Below are positions 11,117 to 22,160 of a stretch of 64,000 bases of DNA, one piece after another (position 1 is the first letter of the stretch; each line of letters opens with the position of its first letter). Position numbers and translations under genes: made by a program. The DNA comes from Conchocele bisecta (Eukaryota > Mollusca > Bivalvia > Lucinida > Thyasiridae), in assembly GCA_029237695.1 (NCBI GenBank), contig CM055271.1:36824462-36888461 (forward strand), written 5' to 3'. The notes under the pieces were generated by a model. It made no database searches. It saw nothing but the letters and a program-made list of their open reading frames with translations, and was not told the origin of the DNA.

Positions 11117-11219
11117 TAGATTGTGTACTCTTCTCGCTGATATAGTCCAGCCTCTCGATGTCCTGTAACCGAAGAATACTCGTCTAGTTCCCGCTGGTAT
11201 CACGTTTATCATGTAAAGC

Positions 11220-11905
11220 TAGGAAATGCGTAGGAATTCAGGAAACGTTTTATATGCATCAGGTAACGTTTTATGCTAGCCGACGATCAAATATAAAATA
11301 ATCGTTGCAATAACGCGGACTCGTTAACGTTGTGGCGTTACACTGGCGTCATTCGGTAACGTCATTCGACCAATGAAACGTTAGTCTTCAATTCGGTGTA
11401 TCCCGTATATTTTTATCAGGCCAATGCTTGATACCAGGGCTCCAGATAAGGAATTAGTAATTGAGTATTGTCACTCCATTATTTCTGAAGTAATTGGGTA
11501 TTTCAAAATGTTAATTGTGAAAAATAGAATCACACTACTGAATCAGCAGACCGCATTTATTGAATAATTTGCTTCTAAATGAAAACAGATCTTGGTATTT
11601 CATTAGAATTGTCTCCTTGGAGACAATTCAAATGAAATACCAAGATGTGTTTTCATGGAAAAATAAGAACATATGCTATATTTGTGGTATGTTTATTGTT
11701 TTCTGTAGCATGATAAAGATATCACAAATTGTTCATTGCTTTTTGATACTCACTACGTCTGATTTCAATTGGGTTTTTGACAATTTTAATTGGGTATTTA
11801 AGCAAATACGCAGCTTATCTGGAGCGCTGCCTGATACTACATTATCTTATCAGTCAGTACATAATGGGCCAATACAAAGTACGTCACCTGATAAAAGCTA
11901 GTCTT
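11220..11905. repeat. Repeat EE with nested D
   Basis: CGCGGACTCGTTAACG, GTCATTCGGTAACGTCATTC, CCAATGAAACGTTAG; D at 11435; then TATCAGTCAGTACATAATGG. EE also at 12.99, 15.1 and 18.65 kb. Confidence 0.55.
11435..11829. mobile_element. Family D hAT-like MITE inserted in repeat EE
   Basis: CAGGGCTCCAGATAAGGAAT left, CAGCTTATCTGGAGCGCTG right; flanks CTTGATAC and CCTGATAC (7/8). Internal hairpin ATTAGAATTGTCTCCTTGGA with its mirror. Non-coding despite an open frame over it. Confidence 0.8.
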
Positions 11906-12057
11906 CTGCTGCTTTAATATAGATCCAATCAATTCGTCCGAATGCGGATTTCACTCGATAAATCCACGAGCCACAGACCGTTCCATGTCGGAATCCGGGA
12001 GACTTAATACATATTGCCATATACTGTTCCGGGGAATAAGTGTTGTATCTTTTCCAT

Positions 12058-12239
12058 CAGGGGGCCGTTTCACTAAACTCCATACAACTAAAATGTTCAT
12101 AAGTGCAAAATTATGATGGTCTGTAGATTTCACATTAACAATGTTTTCTTGTAAACCCATTCATCGAAATTTCCAGACGATCCTAAATTTGCACTTATGA
12201 ACATTTTAGTCGTACGAAGTTTAGTAAAACGGGTCTCAG
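12058..12239. mobile_element. Family A MITE lacking the hairpin core
   Basis: Identical CAG flanks at 12058 and 12237 and both termini are present, but the central TGGATTTACATTTATTGAGC hairpin is deleted, probably by hairpin excision. Confidence 0.75.
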
Positions 12240-12656
12240 CTGTTTTAATCCGGAAACGTCGAGGTGTCACAGGCTTCATTTGACGTTTAATCCAGTTGTC
12301 TACACATTATTCCAAACTATTACTTAATCCAGTTTCACACATGTGTCTTCGGCGGAATAAGTTAATCCAGTGTACGACCGTTCCATGTCAGAATCCTCAT
12401 CATCTAACCCAGTTTAAATAACACAAACTGCACAAGCTCCGTTGCGGAAGCTTCGTTGAGGTCTAGTCCCACGTACCACAATGCTTCCTTACGTAATCCA
12501 GATTCACACAAGATATTTGAGCACACCGACGGTATTACTTCCCTTCGTTTCGTTTCAGATTATATTTAATGATGGGAATTTGCTCGAACACCTTCCATAC
12601 CTCCCTTATCGCATCACCCGTATGCTATAATTTCGACAATCATGTGGAATTGAATC
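12240..12656. other. Unclassified, with short AATCCAGT-type repetitions
   Basis: TAATCCAGT or TAATCCAGA recurs five times, and CGTTCCATGTCRGAATCC occurs here and near 11980. No superfamily assigned. Confidence 0.4.
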
Positions 12657-12901
12657 TGGGGGCCGTTTCACTAAACTTCTTACGACTAAAATGTTCGTAA
12701 GTGCAAACTTACAATAGTCAGTGAAGTTCACATTAACAATGTTTTCTTGTAAACAATTATTGGATTTGCATTTATTGAACATAGGCTGCATATGCAGCCT
12801 TGTTCAATAAATGTAAATACATCAATTGAAATTTCCAGACGATCCTGAATTTGCAAGTACTAACATTTTAGTCGTACGAAGGTAAGTGAAATGGCCCCCA
12901 G
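12657..12901. mobile_element. Family A MITE
   Basis: Complete copy with central hairpin (TGCATATGCAGC tip), termini GGGGCCGTTTCACT and AGTGAAATGGCCCC. Flanks CTG and CAG. Confidence 0.8.
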
Positions 12902-12989
12902 ATGTTTTGTAAATTGTTGACGTAATTTTCGCCAAATACGACTGATTGTTGATAGTTATGAACTACTGCGATGCGACAAGGGACTGAGG

Positions 12990-13390
12990 AAATTCTAAAG
13001 TGGCCCATGTCCCAATAACGGCATTTATCAGGTAACCTGCCCTGTATTGACCGAATACGTACTGACTGATAACATAGTGTTGTATCAGGCATTGACCTGA
13101 TACAAACATCCGGGTTACAAAGAGGTGAAAACTTACGTTACATTGGTCGGAGGGCGTCACGTGACGTTACCGAATGACGTCGTCAGTGTAATGACGCAAC
13201 GCAAACAAGTCCGCGTTCTGTCCATAGATAACGACGTCATATGTGGTAATTTTTCAAGCATACAACGTTACCTGATGAATATAGTACCAGGCTAGTGTCT
13301 TTTGGCATCAAGTTTTTCAGGCACGGCTCGGAAACGGTAGAAATCGGCAAGCCTCGGAATTCTTACGCGCTTAATGGCTTTGCCTGATAA
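12990..13390. repeat. Repeat EE
   Basis: GGTAACCTGCCCTGTATTGA, AACAAGTCCGCGTTCTG and CAGGCACGGCTCGGAAACGG shared with 18.65 kb. Confidence 0.62.
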
Positions 13391-13396
13391 ACTCAT

Positions 13397-13543
13397 TACC
13401 GCCGGAGCTAATCTTGCCAATATTTGTCAATTTTGCTATAGGTCAGGCTCAGACAATCAAATTGCTTGATTGCGAGCTTGAATTTCCCATAGATGTTCAG
13501 AAATGTTGATAAGCTGGGCAAGATTAACACAGGCGGTTGTGTA
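13397..13543. mobile_element. Family K element with B at its right end
   Basis: Family consensus: CACTACCGCCTGCGCTAATC, TTGCC, ATTGTGCTTGAAATCAAGC, hairpin CCTGAGCTGTGCTACAGCTC, GGGCAAGATTAACGCAGGCG, GTTGTG. Here the left half is shortened and the right end is kept. Confidence 0.72.
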
Positions 13544-13544
13544 T

Positions 13545-13787
13545 CAGGGATTCCGATTCCACTTTCGCAATTGGCGATAAAAATAAACAATTGGCGATAA
13601 AAAATTACAATTTTCGAAGAAAAAAATAATAATAATATTTATTTTTCGAAAATTGTAATTTTGTAATCTTTTTTCGAAAATTGTAATTTTTTATCGCCAA
13701 TTGTTTATTTTTATCTTATAGGTTATTCCATTTTTTTTTTTTTTTCTTGAAGTGGCGATTTTTTTATTTTCCCCAGCGGAATCCCTG
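13545..13787. mobile_element. Family B element at the right end of a K element, 6-bp duplication
   Basis: CAGGGATTCCGATTCC left, CCAGCGGAATCCCTG right. GTGTAT flanks both sides exactly (13539-13544, 13788-13793). Confidence 0.85.
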
Positions 13788-13967
13788 GTGTATCAACACT
13801 AGACCACGTGATCCCATACACTGGTGCAGGTCTACAGAAAACAATGACGTTGAAGATGAAATAAATTCGACAAGCACACACAGATTGTATATATACCTTG
13901 TACACCAATGTATTGAGAACGTACACCATAGGCATATTGTTTTTGAAAAATTACAGATACTCCACCG

Positions 13968-14174
13968 ACTGCGCTATTCTTGTAAATGTTTGTCAGTTTC
14001 TGCATTTCAAAATACTAGAATATTGTGCTTGAAATCAAGCTGCTTGATTGACTGAGCCTGAGATGTGCTACAGCTCAGGATCAGACAATCACATTGCTAA
14101 GATGCTAGTTGGCATTGTCAATATGCATATAAACGTTAATAATCTGGGCAAGATTAACGCAGGCGGCCGAGTAT
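13968..14174. mobile_element. Family K element
   Basis: CTCCACCGACTGCGCTATTC left, GGGCAAGATTAACGCAGGCG right; hairpin GCCTGAGATGTGCTACAGC. Confidence 0.72.
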
Positions 14175-14621
14175 GGTAAGCGTAGTATTAATCTTTATTT
14201 CTTATCTTTATTTCTGGACATTTCCATCTGCCTCGTCCATTCGCGCTTTCTCTCTAGGGTATACTACTTTGTACTTTGAGTTTCTGGCAATTAAATGCCA
14301 CTCGTCGAATATAAATCCAGAAAGGAAAATATTCTGGCCAATATTGTTCGTCTACGAATTGATTTCCCGAATGAGTTCGCGTTGTCAGATAGACCAATGC
14401 ATGGCAGAAGTAACATACGGAAGTGCGTTGTGTCCTTGTTGAGCAAGACACGTTATCCACACCGCTTCAGTCCGCCCAGCTGTAAATGGGCACCGGCTAA
14501 ATACCGGGAATCTTAATTGTATTTGATTGTATGTACATGTGCTTATGAATCAAATATGATCATGCACAACGTTGCAATCATTATATCAATTAAGGGAAAA
14601 CACAACGAAAAGGGCCGACAC
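14175..14621. other. No recognisable feature
   Basis: Overlapping open frames on both strands (about 90 codons) without any recognisable domain. Confidence 0.45.
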
Positions 14622-14663
14622 GGGGGGGGGGGGGGGTGGGGGGGGGGGGGTGGGTGCGGGGGC
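14622..14663. repeat. Poly-G tract
   Basis: Runs of 14 and 13 G separated by T; G-quadruplex-capable on the plus strand. Confidence 0.9.
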
Positions 14664-14741
14664 AAGTTACGGTAAGGTGGTTATGATGAGATGAGAAATG
14701 AGGTGCTAGCGGGAGACTGTGAGAGATGTAGAGAGTGGAGA

Positions 14742-15011
<270 letters not shown>

Positions 15012-15014
15012 GAA

Positions 15015-15125
15015 ATTTGGAGGAAATTTGTTATGAAACGAGGTCGTGCGTGTCAGATCAAAGATACAAGCCTTGTTGTTCATATATAGTTATCTGATGA
15101 AAGCCGAACCACGCCGAATGCCTGT
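15015..15125. mobile_element. KK right-end fragment
   Basis: GAAATTTGTTATGAAACGAG, CAAGCCTTGTTGTTCATATA and ACGCCGAATGCCTGT. Confidence 0.58.
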
Positions 15126-15250
15126 TATGTGAAGTCATTCGGTAACATTGCCATTCGACCAATGAAACGTCAGCGACAGTAGAATTAGAATACGGAGTGT
15201 CCGTGACAAATTTGTCAGTGTCAATGCCTGATACAGACATCCAAACCTCA
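15126..15250. repeat. Repeat EE fragment
   Basis: GTCATTCGGTAACATTGCC, ATTCGACCAATGAAACGTCA and CTGATACAGACATCC. Confidence 0.5.
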
Positions 15251-15344
15251 GTTAGATCACGTTTCGTCCGCATGTACGAGGAGATAATCCACGAGCATTA
15301 GCGAGTGGATTATCGATCGTACACGCGGACAAACGTGATCTAAC
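15251..15344. repeat. Single hairpin
   Basis: GTTAGATCACGTTTCGTCCG and mirror; arms about 44 bp around CACGAGCATTAGCGAG. Confidence 0.8.
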
Positions 15345-15400
15345 TGCAGAAATAAAACTCGAAAATGTATCAAAGATTTTCTAATACATGTATCAGTTAG

Positions 15401-15628
15401 CACGTACATGTATTCGTCTGCAACAAATGTGGCGCTGGTGCTCTCGGTGACAAGTTTCATTTCCTTTTCGAGTGCCGCCGCTTCTATGATGAAGTTCGAA
15501 AACGGTATATCAAGCCATTTTATTTTAGAAGACCAAATATTTTAAAATTCGCACAGCTAATTGAGAAAAAATCTGGAAAGCAATTAAGAAATTTAGCTAT
15601 TTTTATAAGAAATGCTTTATGGTTATAA
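15401..15628 (+). pseudogene. 5'-truncated non-LTR retrotransposon: C-terminal tail of ORF2
   Basis: Codons from 15401 to the TAA at 15626-15628 encode a peptide containing CNKCGAGALGDKFHFLFEC, then FYDEVRKRYI and a hydrophobic end. C-x2-C followed by GD-x-FHFLFEC and R-rich residues is the zinc-binding tail found after the reverse transcriptase domain in CR1, L2 and Nimb-like elements. An in-frame TAG at 15398-15400 and the lack of reverse transcriptase upstream show a truncated copy. The following 140 bases resemble a 3'UTR and hold AATAAA near 15730. The exact clade is not determined. Confidence 0.72.
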
Positions 15629-15764
15629 TGACTAGTGAGCTTATACATATGCATTTTGTATTTTTACCCATCGTTGTATTATGTAATCTATTGTATACCT
15701 CGTGTGTCACGTATGTGGCTTAGAGTGAATAAAATGTATTGTACTATCGACGTCAGTGAATTAC
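15629..15764 (+). mobile_element. 3'UTR of the truncated non-LTR retrotransposon
   Basis: AT-rich tail from the ORF2 stop to about the start of the next family A element, with AATAAA near 15730. No clear terminal microsatellite or target duplication is visible because family A lies immediately downstream. Confidence 0.45.
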
Positions 15765-15978
15765 CTGGGGGCCGTTTCGCTAAACTTCGTACGACTAAAA
15801 TGTTCGCAAGTACAAAACTATGATAGTCTTTAAATTGCACACTAACAATGTTTTCTTGTAAACAATTATTGGATTTACATTTATTGAGCATATGCTGCCT
15901 ATGCTCAATACATGTACATCCATCAATTGAAATTGTCCGACGATCCTAAATTTGCACTTACTGTGAAACGGGCACCTG
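15765..15978. mobile_element. Family A MITE with exact CTG duplication
   Basis: CTG at both ends, GGGGCCGTTTCGCT left, a shortened right arm lacking the CGAACATTTTAGTCG block, and a hairpin around 15870-15925. It follows the retrotransposon 3' end. Confidence 0.78.
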
Positions 15979-16392
15979 ATAACTACACATCATAAGCAAT
16001 ACATAATAATGAGCGTAATAGTTGCTTGGCGACCAGTAACGTTTTCATTCGGACAAATCAAAAAGCAGCGAGCAGTGATCGATCCATTACGACAGAATTT
16101 ATAGCTTTTCAATGTAACACTCGGATGAATCGAATTCCGTTACATGCATCAGTCGTTTTTTAATTAAATTGATTCGTCTGCTGTTTTAACAAATATTTGT
16201 TCCATGGTTTGATACAATATGTTGTGGCGACGATTCTCAAATACTGCCGAATGAGGATGATTTGGTTTAGACATGTATGTAAAGACACGCCGTAAAAGCA
16301 ATCGTTAACATGTGTTTCCCGCCTTTTATTAGTTGACGTCAACATGGTATGTAGAGCCAACTTGCCATGCTCGGCTATATGGTTATGTCAAG
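15979..16392. other. No recognisable feature
   Basis: Unique-looking sequence between A and C elements. Confidence 0.5.
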
Positions 16393-16394
16393 TA

Positions 16395-16610
16395 CAGTGA
16401 AACCTCTATAAACCGGACACCCTGGGGGGTTCCCAGTGTGTCCGGTTTAGAGAGGTTTCACTGTAAATCGGGAATTTGATCATCCTGAGTCATAGTTGTG
16501 TGCTATGCGATCACGAACAGACATTATCACATGAGATATAGGACCAAGAAACTCATAAACAATACGATCACAGCCGTTTTCTTGATGTCCGGCTTAGCGG
16601 GCTTCCACTG
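16395..16610. mobile_element. Family C composite: 69-bp hairpin plus right half
   Basis: 16395-16463 is a hairpin flanked by TA on both sides (CAGTGAAACCTCTATAAACC to GGTTTCACTG). It continues through TCATAGTTGTGTGCTATGCG and GAACAGACATTATCACA to the right end GGCTTCCACTG. The same order recurs at 20.1, 22.1-22.5, 22.9 and 62.6 kb, so the composite is a family form. No transposase. Confidence 0.74.
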
Positions 16611-16615
16611 TACAT

Positions 16616-16757
16616 TAGGGATTCCGCTGGCGATCGCCACTTTCGCAATTGGCGATAAAAATAAACAATTGGCGATAAAAAATTACAATTTTCGAATAAT
16701 TTATTTTTTATTTTTTTCGAAGTGGCGATTTTTTTATTTTCCCCAGCGGAATCCCTG
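16616..16757. mobile_element. Family B element in a C element, 6-bp duplication
   Basis: TAGGGATTCCGCTGG left, CCAGCGGAATCCCTG right. GTACAT flanks exactly (16610-16615, 16758-16763). Confidence 0.85.
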
Positions 16758-16779
16758 GTACATTGAATCTTATTGGCTG

Positions 16780-16860
16780 ACAGGCTGATTGATTGATTAA
16801 TTGATTGATTGATTGATTGATTGATTGATGAGTTGGTTGATTGGTTGGTTTGTTTGTTTC
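16780..16860. repeat. (GATT)n microsatellite
   Basis: GATTGATTGATTGATT decaying to GGTTGGTTTGTTTG. Confidence 0.92.
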
Positions 16861-16995
16861 GGTCCTTTTAAGAACAAGGTAATATATATATATAGAATAT
16901 CAGTATAGTGTATTTTGATAATCAAAAGACAAGCATTTAATTCATAATGGAAACGCCCATTCAACGTATTGCGTTCATATCACAGTACATTACAT

Positions 16996-17049
16996 TAGCC
17001 CCACGTTAGCCCCACGTTAGCCCCCACGTTAGCCCCACGTTAGCCCCAC
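16996..17049. repeat. 11-bp minisatellite CCCCACGTTAG
   Basis: Five near-identical units, one with an extra C. Confidence 0.9.
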
Positions 17050-17370
17050 GCGACGTTAACGTTGTTGATTCGTTAAAGTTTGTTTGACGTCATTAGATTA
17101 CGTGACGTTCATATCGTCGTTGTCAATAACGTCACGCTATTGACTGGCAACGTCGCTGTTCCATGAATTGCGACAAAAAGACGTAAAACAATAACATTCG
17201 TAACTTTTACGCCGTATATGGTTATTTACATCTTTGAAACTATCCGAAAATGCAGTGTAAATATAAGTAATACAAACATGGGCAGTTGCGTTTACTGTAT
17301 TATGAACACCAGTTGGTCTTGTTTAAAGTTTGCGAGGAGTCCTTCGGACTTTTGACGTTGTTTCAATTGT
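17050..17370. other. No recognisable feature
   Basis: Unique-looking sequence rich in AACGTC/GACGTT steps. Confidence 0.45.
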
Positions 17371-17576
17371 CACCGACATCGGTACATAAGTATCAGATTT
17401 TCTATCTTGTTCATAACAAGATATGACATCCGATATGTATGTACATGTATCTATATGGGTGAAAATAGAAACAACCCAGCGGTCCTAGTCTTCAATTAAA
17501 CGACTTTACACAGGACCATGATGAAAACACGTTATTATTTTTATAGAAGTTTTTCAAAAAAATCCTGATATGCACC
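17371..17576 (+). repeat. Repeat FF
   Basis: TATCTTGTTCATAACAAGAT hairpin, GAAACAACCCAGCGGTCCTA and AAAAATCCTGATATGC. Confidence 0.66.
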
Positions 17577-17721
17577 TTTGAGCTTTACTGATTAGAAAGA
17601 CTCGGGATAAATGGAAGGATCGATCCATCATAAAGATACGCCTACAATCTCATCACCCCAATCAGCCTACAGTGTAAGTAATTTCACATTCAGAACACGT
17701 GGTTTCTACGTTTGTAGATTA

Positions 17722-17936
17722 CACTACCGCCTGCGCTAATCAAGCAAATATGTCCATCTTTCAAACATACTTGATTATTCTTATTTAAATCAAGTAGCTT
17801 GATTGCCTGAGCCTGAACTGTGATACAGCTCAGGCTCAGACAATCAAATTGCTTGATTGCGAGTTGGCATTGCCAATAATTATATGTTCGGAAACGTTGA
17901 TAATCTGGGCAAGATTACAGCCGGCGGTTGTTTACT
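17722..17936. mobile_element. Family K element
   Basis: CACTACCGCCTGCGCTAATC left, GCCGGCGGTTGTTTA right; hairpin CTGAGCCTGAACTGTGATAC. Confidence 0.75.
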
Positions 17937-17982
17937 CGGCAAAAGTAAAATTTATCAAAGTTGACATCAGCAGATCTCACTT

Positions 17983-18222
17983 TTAACCCTTTGAAACCGA
18001 AATCCCGCTATAGCGGTTTATGCAAAAAGTGCAGATCCAGATGAGCCGGCTCGTAACGAGTCGTCTCATCAGGATCTGCACTTTTTTAAAGTAATTTTCT
18101 TAGAACAAAAACACCCCCTTTTCATAAATGGATGAATCTGAAAATCATTTTGTGACCATTGAATTGGTCAGAACATTAGCATATCACAGTCCATTCCAGT
18201 TCCTTAGGGTTGAAAGGGTTAA
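17983..18222 (+). mobile_element. Family G piggyBac-like MITE with TTAA at both ends
   Basis: TTAACCCTTTGAAACCG at left, GGTTGAAAGGGTTAA at right, full hairpin 18031-18085. TTAA duplications are diagnostic of piggyBac or Kolobok; CCCTTT termini favour piggyBac. Confidence 0.84.
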
Positions 18223-18649
18223 ATTTGTTACCAAAGACAATTTGCGAGCTTCTTGCAATCCGGATCACTTATTTCCTGAAGCGACAATCCCCTACTGCAA
18301 ATGACCCCATTACATTGTCGTCTGCCAGGCGAATATCCGCCATGCTAATTAGCCGCCAGACGAAACAAGAATCTGGTGCGCATGTCCCTCGTGCGTTGCA
18401 CGTACACTCATGCGCATGCGCATTGTTGAATGCCATCTAATTGGAATATCCAGAAACGTCTAACATTAAGTCATTGGAATATCTGCCTCGGTTTTGTACG
18501 TTTCGTACGAACACCAGGTGGCGCTACTAATACCCACGGGAGGTACCCAACTAGTGTGTGACACGTCAGTTGAGAGAGGTGCTGCTGTATTGTATAAGAC
18601 GTCACAGACTGAATAACGGTGATTGATAACAGAAATCCGTATCTGAAAT
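18223..18649. other. No recognisable feature
   Basis: Unique-looking; GTGCGCATG/CATGCGCAT clusters near 18380-18425 suggest a small CpG-richer patch. Confidence 0.4.
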
Positions 18650-19030
18650 GACGCCGATAATGACGACATTCACAGACATTTATTAGGTAACCTGCCCTGT
18701 ATTGACCGAATACATACTGACTGATAACATATTGACCTGATACAAACATCCAGGTTACAACGAAGTGAAAACTGACGTTCCATTGGTCAGATGACGTCAC
18801 GGGACGGTACCGAATGACGTCAGTGTAATGACTAAACGTAAACAAGTCCGCGTTCTGGCCATAGATAACGACGTTCGACCATAAAACGTTACCTGATAAA
18901 TACAATAACAGGCTACTGTTTGATATCAAGTTGATCAGGCTCGGCTCGACAAACCTCGGAATTCCTACGCGTTTCCTAGCCTTGCCTGATAAACTTGATA
19001 TCAAAAGACACTAGCCTGGTATTCTCTATC
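18650..19030. repeat. Repeat EE, full copy
   Basis: GGTAACCTGCCCTGTATTGA to a terminal hairpin TGATATCAAGTTGATCAGGC mirrored by GCCTGATAAACTTGATATCA. Confidence 0.66.
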
Positions 19031-19125
19031 TCATAAGTCATGACGTCAATGTGGTGAAGCAATTTAAATAGTCTCACATTTTGTTCAACAAAAACGTCGC
19101 TATACATGCTTATTTACAGTGTCTT

Positions 19126-19441
19126 CTGTAGCCTATTTCACCAAAATTGAAAAGTATACATGTATACTTATCTTACTAAGTACACTTTCATGAAGAAATT
19201 TTCAATTTAAGGGTACATTTATAAATGTGTATTATACTGAATGTATTACATTATCACAGCCATTTTGGCTGTGATAATGTAAACAATTCAATATAATAAT
19301 TATGCATACGTTTAATTATCAAATATATATGCGGTCGTTAGTTCTATATGCAATAATGCAATTGGGAAATAATAAATGATTACTCCTCAACGTCTACTTA
19401 GCTTGATAAGTATACTTAGCAATTTTTGTGAAATCGGCTAG
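19126..19441. mobile_element. Repeat F: inverted-repeat element
   Basis: Family consensus CAGTAGCCGATTTCACCAA, AAAGTATACTTATCTAGCAA, a central hairpin TTACATTATCACAGCCA mirrored, and the reverse ends. Here the ends are CTGTAGCCTATTTCACC and GTGAAATCGGCTAG. Confidence 0.7.
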
Positions 19442-19457
19442 TGATATCTAATGTATC

Positions 19458-19545
19458 AGTCTCGGCTTGAAAACGGCAGGAATTCCTTGGCAAGCTTCGG
19501 AATTCTTGCACGTTTCCTAGCCTCGCCGTTTTAACTTGACAGCAA
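19458..19545. repeat. Hairpin related to the EE right end
   Basis: CGGCTTGAAAACGGCAGGAA and its mirror TTTCCTAGCCTCGCCGTTTT, with GGAATTC repeats. Confidence 0.6.
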
Positions 19546-19558
19546 ATATGTGACATTC

Positions 19559-19752
19559 TATATTTATCCCGTCAACACAGTGCGTATGTGCCGTGAAACA
19601 CGGTGCCGTGAAACATTTTTGATATCCAGTCAATACTATTTTTGCATTTTACAGCCATTTGTAGGTGTCGGCAGAGCCTCGCCCATCCCGTTTCCTGAGC
19701 CTTGCCAGATATTTTTTCCCATTCACGGCACTAACCTACTATTCTCTATATA
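19559..19752. mobile_element. L element with internal deletion
   Basis: TTTATCCCGTCAACACAGTG, then a jump from CATTTGTAGGTGT to CGGCAGAGCCTCGCCCATCC, ending CACTAACCTACTATTCTC. Confidence 0.74.
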
Positions 19753-19969
19753 TAGTGTGCACTGTGTGATGCGAAGCCATCGTTATCGCAATGAATAGAC
19801 AGACTGTAAGCGTGAGCTGATGATTGCGGAGATATTAGACCGGCATTATGTTGCAATTGTTCCAATTTTGACGAATAAGCTCCAGACAAGCTATACCAGC
19901 CATGTCCATCTCCCCGTCCGTCATCCCCAAGAATTGTTCAAATGAATTCGAAACCAACCGAAAATGGTA

Positions 19970-20188
19970 CAGTGGTGGAACCCCTCTAAACCGGACACCA
20001 AGAAAACGCCTGTGATGTTATGTTTGATGGGTTTCTTGGCCATTTATCTCAGGCGATAATGTATGTTCGTGATCGCATAGCACACAACTATGACTCAGTA
20101 TGATCGAATGCCTGATTTACAATGAAACCTCTCTAAGCCGGACACCCTGGGGACCTCCCAGGGTGTCCGGTTTAGAGAGGTTTCACTG
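19970..20188. mobile_element. Family C composite, opposite order
   Basis: Left end AACCCCTCTAAACCGGACACC, interior CATAGCACACAACTATGAC, then hairpin 20120-20188 with GGACACCCTGGGGACC. It is the reverse arrangement of the 16.4-kb copy. Confidence 0.72.
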
Positions 20189-20700
20189 AACTTATTCTCG
20201 GCGTATACCATACGCATACAACGCAATTGCTACCCCACTCCATACCTCTCGCGAGGGTAGCAATTTAACCCCATCTCTTTAATGTAACACATGGAAGAGT
20301 AATTTTTGCAATCGGTTATCCGGCGTGTTTGATATGTTAGCGATATAAAACTGTCAAAGCTATAGCAATACATTATTAATAAAGAACATACACATGCATA
20401 AATTGGTTATTTTACCGTGTCAAGGTGTGTATCTGACATTTACATGTATAAGATATACATGTAAATGTCAGATAAACACCTTGTAAATGAGAACTGATGG
20501 CTTCCATGGTAAATGATTTCCCTGTTCTATTGTTTTTGGCAATTTACTTGTTCTACATCAAAGAGTATTTGCTTAAAGGTATAAACTATACAGTTTACTA
20601 AATTTTGACCTACATGCAACCGGTTTGGGTATGCACTTCGGTTGCTCACATTTTTGAATGGGTTACATTGTAGCCGTAGATAACATATCGGAGGCGAATT
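20189..20700. other. Mostly unclassified; one short hairpin
   Basis: Only the hairpin at 20420-20486 stands out. Confidence 0.45.
20420..20486. repeat. Single hairpin
   Basis: ACAAGGTGTGTATCTGACAT and mirror, tip TATAAGATATA. Confidence 0.78.
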
Positions 20701-20803
20701 ATTGTAGCCGCATTAGCGAAACGGGAACGCAATACTTAGAAATACAACAGCCGCTGTTGTATTTCTAAGTATTGCGTTCCCGTTTCGCTAATGCAGCTAC
20801 AAT
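20701..20803. repeat. Single hairpin
   Basis: ATTGTAGCCGCATTAGCGAA and mirror; arms about 50 bp, tip CAGCCGCTG. Confidence 0.82.
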
Positions 20804-20927
20804 TGTCAGCCCAATTGTCACGTGACGTATCACGTGTAAGTGGGTTACACAATCTGAGATACCATTATAGTAAATCGATGACGACATTGAATATGTTGGG
20901 CATTACGGCGCTGCAATATAATTACCG

Positions 20928-21056
20928 GGGAACCCCTCCAAACCGGACACTCGTGAAAATAATGATGTTTAACTTACGTGCGTTTCGCAGTGGAACATCT
21001 CCGAACCGGACACCATGGGGACCTCCCAGGGTGTCCGGTTTGGAGAGGTTCCACGG
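20928..21056. mobile_element. Family C fragments with a complete hairpin
   Basis: Short left end at 20928-20951; hairpin 20988-21056 with CAGTGGAACATCTCCGAACC and GGTTTGGAGAGGTTCCACGG. Confidence 0.7.
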
Positions 21057-21159
21057 TACCACCGTACGAGGGGCCAACTCACAATACGAAGCTTGTCGCT
21101 GTACTGACTATTTCATTTCGTCTTGACACATGTACGAATGTGAACCGATTACTTCAGTA

Positions 21160-21278
21160 CACAGCCGCCTGAGTTAATCTTGTCCAGAGTATCAACTAGG
21201 CTGAACATCTATGAAACTCGAAATGAAACAATTTGATTATCTGAGCCTTGATTGCAGCTGGATTTCAAGGAAAATACG
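21160..21278. mobile_element. Family K fragment
   Basis: AGCCGCCTGAGTTAATCTTG then CAATTTGATTATCTGAGCC; right half missing. Confidence 0.55.
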
Positions 21279-21295
21279 GTTAAATTTCTACTAGT

Positions 21296-21527
21296 CTGTG
21301 GCCCGTTTCACTAAACTTCGTACGACTAAAAATTTAGGATCGTCTGAAAATTTAAATTGATGGATTTACATTTATTGAGCATAGGCTGCTTATGCAGCCT
21401 ATGCTCAATAAATATACATCCATTAATTGTTTACAAGAAAACATTGTTAATGTGAAATTTACAGACTATCATCATTTTGGACATACGAACATTTTAGTCG
21501 TACGAAGTTTAGTGAAACGGCCCCCTG
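21296..21527. mobile_element. Family A MITE with exact CTG duplication
   Basis: CTG flanks both ends; TGGCCCGTTTCACT left, GTGAAACGGCCCC right. The left arm lost about 20 bases after CGTACGACTAAAA. Core hairpin 21360-21422. Confidence 0.78.
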
Positions 21528-21537
21528 GTATTTGACA

Positions 21538-21993
21538 CAGGCATTCGGCGTGTTTCGGCTTTCATCTGTATATAGCTCTATATATATAAACAAGGATTCT
21601 AACTTTGGCCGGACACGACCTCGTATCATAACAAAATAACATGTTTAAAATTGTAATTTTCTATGCATTCTATGTGTTTCTGCAGGATATCGATACTTCT
21701 CAAATGATCATATTATGAACTTGCCACTACAATATTGACGTTAAAGCCTTAAACACGAGGTTGTGTCCGACCTAGGAAAAGCAGCCGTGTAATTCGATAT
21801 GTTTTGCATAAGTATGTTCTAACTATGCTATTTTAGCAAGATAACAATAATTCTCAAATGAACATGTGCACTTTCGGCCAAAATATTCACATTAGCGTTA
21901 ATAAAATCGCGGAATTTGTTATGATACGAAGTTAGAAGCCTTGTTTATATATAGAGTTATACCGAGGAAAGCCAAAACACGTCGAATGCCTGT
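21538..21993. mobile_element. KK inverted-repeat element
   Basis: CACAGGCATTCGGCGTGTTT left, AACACGTCGAATGCCTGTG right; subterminal TATATATAAACAAGG and TTGTTTATATATAGAG. Interior 350 bp, non-coding. Confidence 0.68.
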
Positions 21994-22086
21994 GTTTTTT
22001 GAATATGCACATTCGCTAATTGTATTATCCATTTTGATTTCTGATACTGAATATACATCTTAATGTTTTTAATCGATAATTATCTA

Positions 22087-22155
22087 CAGTGTAACCTCGC
22101 TAAACCAGACACGCTGGGAGATCCCCAGGGTGTCCGGCTTAGCGAGGTTCCACTG
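22087..22155. mobile_element. Family C hairpin with TA duplication
   Basis: CAGTGTAACCTCGCTAAACC to GGCTTAGCGAGGTTCCACTG, TA at both sides (22085-22086, 22156-22157). Compensating changes CGC/GCG on both arms keep the pairing. Confidence 0.8.
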
Positions 22156-22160
22156 TAAAC

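Noticed and set aside
18471..19004. 177-codon minus-strand open frame
   Set aside because: It lies in repeat EE, is disrupted in other EE copies, and shows no domain.
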